The translations under genes and the position numbers were made by a program. DNA of 64,000 nt from Thelephora terrestris (Eukaryota > Basidiomycota > Agaricomycetes > Thelephorales > Thelephoraceae): positions 558,001-622,000 of the forward strand of contig WIUZ02000002.1 of the NCBI GenBank assembly GCA_015956445.1. The letters run 5' to 3'. Below, piece by piece: positions 46,588-60,764 of the stretch; the first letter of the stretch is position 1, and each line of letters starts with the position of its first letter. The notes beneath the pieces are model-generated. The model was not told the origin of the DNA. It searched no databases and saw only the letters and a list, made by a program, of their open reading frames with translations.

Positions 46588-48392
46588 AGTACGGGACATT
46601 CGCTAAAAGGTGTTCTAGCTGGCTGACGGATTGGACCAGTGCCGGTCGACACCGAACTTTACGACTTACTTGGCGTCTCGCCGAATGCATCCGAAGGTAA
46701 GGTTCAACATGACTTTCGCGTGGCGAAGAGAGTAACATCTACGTAGACGAAATCAAGAAGGCGTATCGGAAAAAGGTGCGTTCATTTGCTCGTGCGCATG
46801 TGCTACGGTCAATTTGATCACATCACCCAGGCCAAAGAACATCACCCTGTAAGTTCGACGCGTCTGCAATCACACAAACTTGACCGACCCTTTATTTCTC
46901 ATTTTTCAAGGACAAGGTCAGTCCCAAAGTCAAATCAGCTGAACAATGAAAGATGCTGAAAGGCCTGTCCAGAACAGGGATGACCCGGGAGCCGCCGCGC
47001 GATTCCAGGAAATGGCTGCCGCGTTAGTCACGGGAACCGCCTCCGTCTCCAGGAACATCTGGCTAATTTTGGTCTAGATACGAAATATTGAGCCAGCCGG
47101 AAACAAAAGGGATGTACGATCAGTTTGGAATGGAAGGTCTCTCCGGCGGCAGGGGTGGCGGAATGGATCCGAACGACATTTTCCAGATGTTCGGTGGTTT
47201 CTCGTTCGGTTTCGATTCTGGTCCTGGTGGGTTTGGTTCTGCAAGGCGAAAAAAGGGCCAGGATTCCGTCATTCCATACGAGGTCACCCTTGAAGATCTC
47301 TACAATGGAAAATCGGTCAAAATGAACCTTGAGAAGGATGCCCTCTGTTCTGTGTGTTCCGGGTCAGTTCCCCGTTCCTCGCGCAATATGCGGTGCTGAT
47401 CCCCCTGTTAGCTCTGGGGCTAAGGGGAACGCCAAACCCAAGAAGTGTGTCAAGTGCGAAGGAAAGGGGTGGACTTTTGTACATTCGCAGGTAAGCGGAT
47501 CGTCTTCTGCGCATTCATCGGGAAAACCGAACGGTTCTATCACAGGTCGGGAGGAACCAGATCGGCACTTCGAGAGCTATGTGCACTGAGTGCGATGGTC
47601 AAGGCGAAAAACTCCGTGAAAAAGATAGGTAGGGTATTTGAACAGTGTTACGTTTTCATCGGCGATTGATTGGTAAAACGCAGGTGCAAGAAGTGCAAGG
47701 GTTCCAGGACTGTCAAAGAGAAAACGCGACAAGAGCTGTCTATCGAAAGAGGCATGGCGAATCAACAAAGAATCATCCTTGCCGGGGCAGGTGACGAAGA
47801 ACCTGGAATCCCTCCTGGAGACGTGGTCTTTGTCCTCAAACAAACTCCGCACGATTCGTTCCAACGGTCTGGGAACGACCTTTTGACAGCAGTACACATC
47901 ACCCTCTCGGAAGCTCTTTTCGGCTTTTCTCGAATCCTAGTGACGCATCTCGATGGAAGGGGAATTCATGTCAGCAGCCCACCGGGGAAGATAATCAAAC
48001 CAGGAGAATCCATTGTCGCCAAGGGTGAAGGCATGCCGGTGTACAAGCATCCGGACACAAGAGGCGATCTGTACATTGTATTCAGGATTGACATGCCTGG
48101 AGAGGAATGGCTGAACACTGTGGATCGGGCTGTGCGTACTCCATCACTTTAACCATGTTCTCACTTACATCATCTCCAGCAACTGGAGGCCCTATTGCCA
48201 CCAAAGCGGGTTGATGTCGAACCCAGACCCGCTGTAGTCGACGAGGCGCAATTCGAGCTCAGCGACATCGCGGACGCACGGGGGCGGGCGTTCCCAACAT
48301 CTTCCGATTTCTTTGACCATGGTGATGAAGACGAGTGGGAAGATGATGACGATGACGACGACGACGACGAACCCGAATGCCGAACCCAATGA
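46588..48392 (+). CDS. Class A J-domain protein (Ydj1/Xdj1-type DnaJ) with C-terminal CaaX-like end
   Basis: Hsp40 co-chaperone that stimulates Hsp70. Eleven exons join in phase: A46588; 46640-46696; 46747-46775; 46831-46848; 46911-46916; 46973-47022; 47078-47362; 47412-47490; 47546-47628; 47684-48131; 48180-48392. The J domain reads ELYDLLGVSPNASEDEIKKA, YRKKAKEHHPDKNRDDPG-AA with an intact HPD. A Gly-rich linker follows, then four CxxCxG fingers (CSVCSGSG, CVKCEGKG, CTECDGQG, CKKCKGS) and the substrate domain (GDVVFVLKQTPHDSFQRSGN-DL). The tail has nine consecutive Asp and ends ECRTQ, a possible farnesylation box as in Ydj1. The start codon appears split: no ATG precedes CCGGTCGACACC, but A46588 plus TG after a 51-nt intron with a CTGAC branch site restores it. 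Confidence 0.93.
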
Positions 48393-49615
48393 CCTCGTTC
48401 GGCAAGATTACGTCCTTTTCTTGGTACGGACGTTTCTTGGTTTTCACCCCCTGCTCCGTGTATTCCACCCCTCCGGGCACTTATCATCTTTTTTAATGTC
48501 CCAAACACTAGCGTACGCTTCCGCCTAATTGCATATTCGACCCTCATTTCATCATGACATTTTTATTTCCGGCACCTATTTCCAACTGCCACACGTCGTT
48601 TGGCACGTCAGGGCCTCGAAGACGAAAAATTACGCGTGATACCAGCAGCGTCTGGTGCGCGCCTTCGTTATCAGTTATCCATCGCAAACCCGACCGATAC
48701 TTACCAATGCAATACGTCACTGCGACCGTAACCAAGCTGCCGGGCTCTCTAAAAGGCGTCCTCAGGGCGTCCTCATTGTGATGTTCGGAGGCGGCGTGGA
48801 CGCCACGATGCGAGAATGAGTGAGGGGGTGACCGGTGATCTTCGATCGTCCGACTTTGGAAAAGCCCCCTCGTTCGGAGCAAGTTACCACCGTGTTGACG
48901 CCTCGACCCGTTCTCGGTAAAGCGTCTCTATCCAACCCATAACCCATTCAAGCGAAGGAACGCCTGAGAACTAAGCCCACTATTCATTCAGCCCAGAACG
49001 AATTGAGATTCGTAGCCCGTCCGCCCTTCAGTAGCCGGAATGGTGGCGATTGGGTGACAGTCGCTCCTTTTCTCCTCATCTCGGCCTCTTCTACGACTTC
49101 TGAGCTGAAATCATGTCTGCGCCACTGGGTTTTTGCACGCGCAAACGGTGAATTTTTTAGCGCCCTCCGATCGTTCACAACTGAGGGAAAAAAGTGAGAT
49201 GTCATTTTCCCCCCCAGCAAAGCACATTTGCGGGATGGTGCACATCATCTCTCAGATCCCTGTAAACTACGGAAACCTGGGAAATAACGGAGCTCACGGC
49301 GTGGGTTCTCCCTCGACCTCTCCCTCGTTCCGGCACCTCGACGTTTCCGCGTGGTGATGTTGCGTTTCGCACACGTTGTCAATTCAACGCAGTAGTGCGA
49401 CACGATTGAGCAGGGCCGATTTCACCCAAAGTGTTTCCGGTGGGCGATCCACTCAATCTGCGATGTATCGAGACAAAAAAGACTATCCATTAGAGGGAGG
49501 TACATACAAAAAGGCATACAAAGTACTAAAGGTGTGCGAACGGACATGGAAAAATTCATACAACATCATGAGTGGGTCGGAGAGAATTCATGTGAAAAAG
49601 AACTGCGGTGAAATC
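48393..49615. other. Intergenic, no gene seen
   Basis: This lies between the 3' ends of the J-protein and terpene synthase genes. No frame is recognisable. Confidence 0.45.
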
Positions 49616-50879
49616 CTACAGTGATTCGAATATGGGAGCATGGTAAAGCCATAGCAGGAACAATGTGCAGATGAGCAGATACGACATTGAAGCCTGGACC
49701 GAACGGACGCCGAACGGCGACCGCGAGAGGTTCTTTGTTTGATTTCCGTAGATGCGGATTTCGTCTGACTTCGTCTTGACCCTGCGAGGACGTAACCTCA
49801 CGATCCCTGTTCGCTTAACCTCCTCGAGGGCGGATCCAAAGTAGCGTTGGGATTCGAAACTCCAACAGAGGTTGCCAACGACCCAATGTCCGATAGCATC
49901 GACGTAACGGTTGACGTCTCGGTCGAGCTCCGGTCCCCAAGACGGCAACCTCTTTCTTTCCTCGACGAAACGGTCCATGAGATCGCCCCAGATCCGACCG
50001 GCACGGTCGACCGCTTGCTGGAGGTTGAAACCGTTCGCCTCCATCAACACCGTCACGATGTTGTTTCCCTCCAAACCCTTCGACTGCTCCGTGTCATAGC
50101 TGTAGATATCCTAAAAGGGAGCAATCAATTGACGGGCGGAGGCATGTGGAAAATAGGGGCAGGCTTACGTTGGCCCAACACACGAGGTCACAGCCCCAAT
50201 CTTGAAGATTTTTAAACGTCGGATGCTCGACCACCTCGTCTGGGAGATCGATGTCCAGTGCGTATTCGAAGATGGCGAAGCAAGCGTAGACCGCGCTGTT
50301 GTCCCGTCGAAGTTTTTCGTACGAATCAAGGTCAAGGACCTTGCCCTGTACCCGGTACTCGGCCTCCTTCCCGACTGCATCGACGTAATCGGCACAGGTC
50401 TGGTAGAACCGCCGTTGACAATTTGGCTTGGCGTGTTTATGCAGACGAGCTCTGAATCTGAAAAGAGATAGTTCATTAATGTGAGTTCGGATATGAAGGA
50501 TGTGAATCACCGACTCTCTGCTAATTTGGGCAAGCTTAGAGCCATCATCCCATGTTGGATCCTTGAGGACGTTGAGGTAAATCATTCCCGTGCTGAGAGC
50601 ATCCACGCCGTTCTGCACGTCGCTGATCTCATCGACGACGAACAGGGTGTTGATAAAGTCACAGCAGACTCGGAAACGCTCGTACGAAGCGAAAGGATAG
50701 GCGTGGGAGACTAAGAGCTCGTTGCTGCCCGCGATGAACTCCGCTCGCTTTTCATCGCTGAAGACTCTGAAGCTGTTGATCCAGGCACGAGACTCGGCTG
50801 CCGCGGATTTGTGGTGGGGGTTGGTTGCATCCTTCAGAGGACACATTGAATGGAGATCGGGGAGGGTAAACTGCTGCAT
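49616..50879 (-). CDS. Sesquiterpene synthase (terpene cyclase), with C-terminal hydrophobic tail
   Basis: Class I terpene synthase that ionises farnesyl diphosphate with Mg2+ and cyclises it. ATG 50879; exons of about 50516-50879, 50169-50457 and 49616-50110, giving about 382 residues. The first metal site is FVVDEISD (D83-E84-x-x-D87). The second is [13 protein letters not shown] at about residue 218, matching NDxxSxxxE. The set [21 protein letters not shown] and [11 protein letters not shown] is typical for basidiomycete synthases of the protoilludene-type clade. Unlike its neighbour, it runs on for about 50 residues after the RPRR block and ends with a hydrophobic stretch ([20 protein letters not shown]). 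Divergent partner of the synthase at 53739. Confidence 0.94.
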
Positions 50880-52039
50880 GATCGCCGAGGAGCTCCGTAG
50901 AAAGATGGTAGGGGCGTAGGGAGGGGAGCGGGGTACGAGGGGATCACAATTGTGACCTCAGGGATCATCTTATACTGGCCCGCCGTCCGGACCCACATCT
51001 TCTGTTTTGGATAGGTGAATTTGCTTCCGTCTGAGGGTAGCCGAAGCGTGCCAAATACAATATACCCATGAAATGAAAACATCGTGGCAGTGAGCTGGAC
51101 CGCTCGGTCGTAAGAAAATAGATAATTTTAGGCAAGGTATTTACCTCAGATGTTTTTTTTTTCGATCTAATGCCAGGAAGGGTGTATATCCGGGCGTTTG
51201 GGAAATTTCTCAAAGGATCGTAGCCTGGATCCATGTTTGTGCCGAGATTCGTAGGTTTGGCACCCCACAGTGAGTGATTATGTGGGCGTCACGCACAGCC
51301 CGTCAGCGCTACCGGTTTTGTGCTGATAGTCGCCGGGGTGGATATCGGAGGCTACGGCGATGTAGTTCGCTGGCAGGATAGGAGGTTCAGTTCCGATCCA
51401 CAGTCTACGTGGTGGTCGCGAACCAGAGAGCGATCAAGGATCAAAAACTCTGTGGTCCGTCCCGTGATTCCCGCGCCGCCCGCGTGTTTGCACCTGTGGT
51501 CTGTGTATTTTCGCTTCGGTTTTTGTCAAAATCGGGAAAGTCACAATCAATCGACGAACGTAAGAGTTTGTAAGACTTACCAATGTTCCCAATGCGGTCA
51601 TTCTACAAATCTAGTGGTGTGAACAACAGAAGGTCACCCAGCAGGCGTACTATTCATTCGGGATCTTTCGGTGTCTACCGAGAAGTTCGACCTTTCCGAC
51701 ACAATCGCCGATTAAAAGCACTTGCTTTCCGCACGACCTCAAGGCCCTCCGAAGCGAAAACAAAAGTCGTGAGTATCCCCGAGTCGGCGCAAAAGAGAAA
51801 AGCCATCCGAAGGGATGCCCTGGGCCACTCGGGGAGGTGTCCCGATATAGGTTCCTGCACCGTAAAAGTAGGCGTGTACTCCATACCAATCAAACAAAAA
51901 TGTCAGTGGTCAACGCCTCGCAATGGGGAATAATTGCAGAATTGGAAGCTCCTCCGTGGTATATTCCCACTTGGGGAGAATATCCACGATCAGATAATGT
52001 CGGTCGCGGCCATACCTATTATCCATCCTCCAGGTTAGT
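50880..52039. other. Upstream region of the terpene synthase, no gene recognised
   Basis: Contains a short T run near 51148. Frames at 51583-51933 have no motif. It may contain eroded 3' remains of the adjacent P450. Confidence 0.4.
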
Positions 52040-52440
52040 GCCCGTTGTTCTGTGCGCCTTCTCTGAAATGGAATGAGCGAGAGCTTGCCATGGGCACGGG
52101 CTGAACGACCTGAATGGGGTAACGGCCGGTGATTTGTACCTTGAGGCCACATGACACTTCTCAAACTGAAGACATGTTAATATGATTTTGCAAGCCCAGA
52201 ACTCCAGGATCAACACGTTTACGCACGAGGTCACTCAATAGACACAACTCAAGGTATTTCGACACTTACCTCAGACCTGTACTTTGTGGCGCAGATAACG
52301 ATATCCACCCCTAGGTCAATGCTCGTGGCTTGTCCACTGGTGTTACTAGCTCACAGGCGCGCTCCGTGATACGCGCTGGATTATCAAGGGTATCACCTCC
52401 ACAATAGGGTTCACCTTCTCGAGAGATATCCTACATCTAC
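52040..52440 (-). pseudogene. Decayed cytochrome P450, region around the heme ligand
   Basis: Minus-strand reading gives, in the order expected for the C-terminal third of a fungal P450: RITERACELVTPVDKPRAL (compare R.A..D.V.PLDKP..L), LGVDIVICATKYRSE (compare KGTDVVI...NRSE), a GTAAGT intron, FWACKIILTCLQFEKC (compare WG.DA..F.PERW) and PAVTPFRSFSPCPWQALAHS (compare PF..G.R.CPGQ.LA). The heme Cys is still present but the Gly after it is Trp and the FxxGxR spacing is shortened. The ExxR helix and N-terminal half were not found, so it is a relic. Such monooxygenases normally oxidise the terpene made by adjacent synthases. Confidence 0.65.
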
Positions 52441-53651
52441 AAGTCACTTACGACAGTGCGTACATAAACAAAAGAGACCCGTTAATAGAATTTTTTTTGA
52501 TCAAGGATGGGGCCTTCACCTTTTTTCTCCTCCACACAGGCGCTCCAGCAATGTGCTAGGGATCAAGGTGTGCTAATGTGAGTCCACCTGCCGTTACCGT
52601 ATCGGAATTGACACAGAGAACAAAGAAATCGGGAACATCGAACGGGGGTGATATCTGTCCGACCGTCGGTGTCCCCTGTGGGCCTATGTCGCGAAGACAA
52701 GGAGATGGGTTGAGTATGTGTAATCCAAGTGTCGCCCACGATCCGAGAGAACCTGGCCAAGCGGGATTGAAGGCAGCCTTAGGCGGTGATCAGGGCGTCG
52801 TTTGTCATACGCGCAGTCGGATACGGGAACTAGTGCAAGTAGCGTTGGGTCCATTGTCGCCGTTGACCCACACCTGCCAGATACACAGAAAAGAAGATTG
52901 CGGCACAGAGGGTCGAATGTAGCTGTCAGAGATAGCGCGACTCGTCTCAGATTACGGCAAGCAGGAATGTTGTCAGGCCTTTGTCCAAGATGCACTTGTC
53001 TACTAAGCCCCGACGCACGGGGGGAAGGGATCAAACCGGAAAACGCCGACAATCCCGCGTCCCACGGTTGCTCAGATTCGTTGGATCTCTTCACGATCAC
53101 GACCACCACCGCAAGGGGAGAAAAGCTCGACAAGATCGGAGACAACTCGGACCATCTGCATGCCTTGTAACGAATCGGCGGATGCCACGCGTGTCCTTGT
53201 CAATTTTTGACTTTTGGCGAATCTCAAGATCTTCTCAAACGGGGGGGCTCTTCCTACGTGGTGTCCACACAGAGGACAGTACTCGATGCTTTGAACACTT
53301 CTTGTAGAATGCACCGTGATATGCACATCTGCTTGTATACACCACTGGACCAGAATAGTTCGACTTCCAAAAACCCAAGTGAACAGTTTCTTCGAAAACC
53401 TGGCTACAGAAGGCGGTGTAACCGCCGCCAGCGCACATCCACGGATTTCCCGGGCTTTCTTCTTCCTCATCTATCATATGGACCGTCTCCTTGTTCTTCT
53501 GAGCTGACTCGCCCTTGACGTTCGCTCCCGTGGCATATTATTAAGGACCCTCAAGCCGAGTGGAGAGTTGGCTTTGTAAAGGGAGGGGAACCTTTCCGCA
53601 TCCAGTGCACCCCGAGTCGGCACAGTATACTCGGATTTCCGAACTCGAGGG
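52441..53651. other. Intergenic between P450 relic and second terpene synthase
   Basis: A 153-codon minus-strand frame (52684-53145) and others show no motif. P450 N-terminal remains could be hidden here. Confidence 0.35.
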
Positions 53652-53658
53652 TATAAAA
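53652..53658 (+). promoter_or_regulatory. TATA box of the second terpene synthase
   Basis: TATAAAA, 87 bp upstream of ATG 53739, in a context without other genes. The spacing fits a short leader. Confidence 0.6.
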
Positions 53659-53738
53659 GTTGGGTACCTCTGGAGTTGTTGGAAAACAGTGTCATCTCGT
53701 CTTCCTTCGTACTCGACCTGCACCCATTTTTCGTGACA

Positions 53739-54856
53739 ATGCCCCGCAAGTTTGTTCTCCCAGATCTCCTCTCTATATGCCCAATCAAGGGATCCACTAG
53801 CCCGCACTACGAGGCCGCCGCCGCAGAATCCCGCGCTTGGGTCAACGGCTTTAACGTGTTCCATGGGGAAAAGCTCACGTTCTTTCTCACCGGCAGCAAC
53901 GAATTGCTAGTCTCTCACACCTATCCATACGCGGAATACCAGCAGTTCCGGACCGCCTGCGACTTTGTCAACCTCCTTTTTGTGGTCGACGAAGTGAGCG
54001 ACGACCAGAACGGCAAAGACGCTCGCAAAACCGGGATGGTCTATCTCAACGTTATGAGGGATCCTACCTGGGACGATGGGTCTAAATTGGCACAGATGAC
54101 GAGAGAGTGCGCCTCTTCCATTATCTTGCTGCGTGTGCGGATCACATCAGTGCTAACGCAAGACTGCTATCTCAGGTTCAGAGCTCGTTTCATGCGCACG
54201 GCCGGACCAAACTGTCGAAGGCGCTTCCTGGAGCACTGCGAAGACTACATCGAAGCTATATCCAAAGAAGCAGAGTACCGTGAACGCGACGAGGTCCTTG
54301 ATATGGAACGATACGAAACTCTCAGGAGAGAAAATAGCGCTGTCCGACTCTGCTTCATGCTCGCGATGTACGCCCTCAACGTAGATCTTCCCGATGACGT
54401 GTTCGAAGATCCGGCTTTCAACACCATCTACTTCGCCGCGTGTGACCTCGTATGCTGGGCGAACGTGGGTGGACCCTCCTTGGTATCTCGAAATCTCGGA
54501 ACTAATGCGATAACCACTAGGATTTATACAGTTACAACATGGAACAGTCCAAGGGCCATCGCGGCAACAACATTCTTACTGTCTTGATGAAGGCGAAGGG
54601 AGTCACCCTCCAGCAGGCCGCGAACATCGTGGGAGAGCACTCCAAGACACTAACGAAGGACCTCGAGGAAGCCAAACAGCGATTGCCCAGCTGGGGCGCC
54701 CGGGTTGACGCTGACGTAGCGCGTTACATCCGCGCGCTTGAAGATTGGGTTATCGGAAACCTAGAATGGAGCTTCAAGACGGTCCGTTACTTCGGTCCCA
54801 CCCACGACGAAGTCAAGAAAACACGCGTGGTTGCTTTGCGCTCTCGTCGCTCCTGA
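53739..54856 (+). CDS. Sesquiterpene synthase (terpene cyclase)
   Basis: Three exons (53739-54106, 54176-54464, 54521-54856) give 330 residues, normal for basidiomycete sesquiterpene synthases. The metal sites are FVVDEVSD (D84-E85-x-x-D88) and [13 protein letters not shown] at residue 219, the NDxxSxxxE triad. The neighbouring RYFGP and the basic end RSRRS complete the fold. Both introns sit at the same positions and phases as in the synthase at 49616-50879 (within TRE|FRAR and WAN|D), so the two are duplicates that have diverged (for example [11 protein letters not shown] against [11 protein letters not shown]). The product is a cyclic sesquiterpene that cannot be predicted from sequence alone. 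Confidence 0.95.
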
Positions 54857-55937
54857 GCCGGTTCGACGTTGGCCTGTTGGGTTGGGATCGGTCAAGACCT
54901 TTCCGAGATCCTATGGCAGATGGAACCAAATCACCACGGCGTCTAGAAGGCGTGAAACACCCCTTTTCTTTCACCCTACATCTTATCTTTCTGCTCTTTT
55001 TGTCTATTTGGTTTAATAACTCGCATACACGTCGGAGTAATAGGCCTGTCAGCTGATATGGTACACACCACTAATTTTCCTCATAAAACTAAATAAAGAT
55101 AGCGCCGTACCCTAGTGCCACGATCTCTCCCTCCGAGAGTCCAGCACACATCTGTGTGTGGGCCACCGTATTACGTTGCTCGTCTCAATCATAGCCATGA
55201 AAGAATTTAACCATCCTTCGCCTAGTCTCGACGTAAGATCTCCTCCATCTCGACAGCCCTCGGGACCAGCCCACGATCTAGAACTTGGTTTTCGAACGAC
55301 CTCTCACCGTCTAACCCACACTGAGACCAAACTCGGTTAAGGTTCGATTACACCCCCTCTTGTGGGTCTTCCGGAGGCTCTATTAGCTGTCAATCCACAA
55401 GGTTCTGGAGTGCAAATGTGTTATTGATCGGCGGTCCGGTCCACGCTTTTCTTAGATGCTTACTTATCTGACGAATAGGAACAAGGGGATCCGAGTCGGC
55501 GTCCCAAACTGGACAAACAAAGTGTACACAAATCTAGGCAAACTTGCGCCCTCAATATCAATGCTGGTAAACTCGGACGAACCGTGACATTGCCCTACAA
55601 TGTGGACGTCAATGAGGCTACGGTCGCTTAGAACGATGTTCATGGGACATCGGAAGGAGGAGCGACCTTCCGTGGTCACACTTCCTTCCCGTTCCGTCAC
55701 CCCTCTTACACTCTCACGATTTCACGAAGCACAGGGGATGACACAAAAACGTCGTAAAAACCAGAGGGGCAGCTCAATACACTCATACACGACACAAGAC
55801 CCATGATACAACAAAAATGCCAAAAAAAAAGAGGGAAATCCCGAAGTCGCAGAGAAGGTGGAGGAACGGGGAGTCTCACTAAAGCGAATAGCTGATACGC
55901 GCCATATAGGATATTTGCAATAAAGGTGATTACTAAG
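54857..55937. other. Intergenic, no gene seen
   Basis: The 3' regions of the second terpene synthase and the convergent MYST gene. No recognisable frame is seen. Confidence 0.45.
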
Positions 55938-60310
<4,373 letters not shown>

Positions 60311-60566
60311 TGTCCCAGGTCGCAAAGCTGCAGTACAGGCTGCGTAGGTTGATCTACCGCCGTGGTCGCTGTCGGGTCTGTCACCACCGTTTGTTACGGG
60401 GGGGAGCGTGTGACACGTGACAAAGCCAAATGCGAGGAGTGACCAGGTCACTATTCACGTGACAACAAAGTGAGCGCCTGTTGCAATGCCAATGGTCACC
60501 ACGATCCTGATCGCAGCAACGGCCATGGCCAAAGGCAGATGGGAATACAGTGGCCTATATGCGCGG

Positions 60567-60573
60567 TATAAAA
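60567..60573 (+). promoter_or_regulatory. TATA box and CT-rich leader of the aspartic protease gene
   Basis: TATAAAA at 60567-60573 is followed by a strongly CT-rich stretch (about 60588-60760) up to ATG 60765. This is a common promoter layout of highly expressed fungal genes. Confidence 0.55.
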
Positions 60574-60764
60574 CCATCATGACATTTCCACCTCTCTTGT
60601 TTTCCCCACCCATCTTTTCTTCTTTTCTCAAGGCCTGTGGTCTTCCCTTCTTTCATTACTTCATTTCCCTCCTTCTCCTGCACGCAGCGCACCCTGTCCC
60701 CACGCGCAGTGCGCATTCACTCACTCCCCAGTAGAACACTTGCGCTCTTTCTTCCTCCAGCACT

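Noticed and set aside
48192-48547. Minus-strand frames rich in Ser or Val opposite the poly-Asp tract
   Set aside because: They are shadows of the GAC/GAT repeat in the J-protein tail.
52684-53145. 153-codon minus-strand frame next to the P450 relic, considered as its N-terminal part
   Set aside because: No P450 N-terminal anchor, PPGP hinge or I-helix threonine motif could be read in it.
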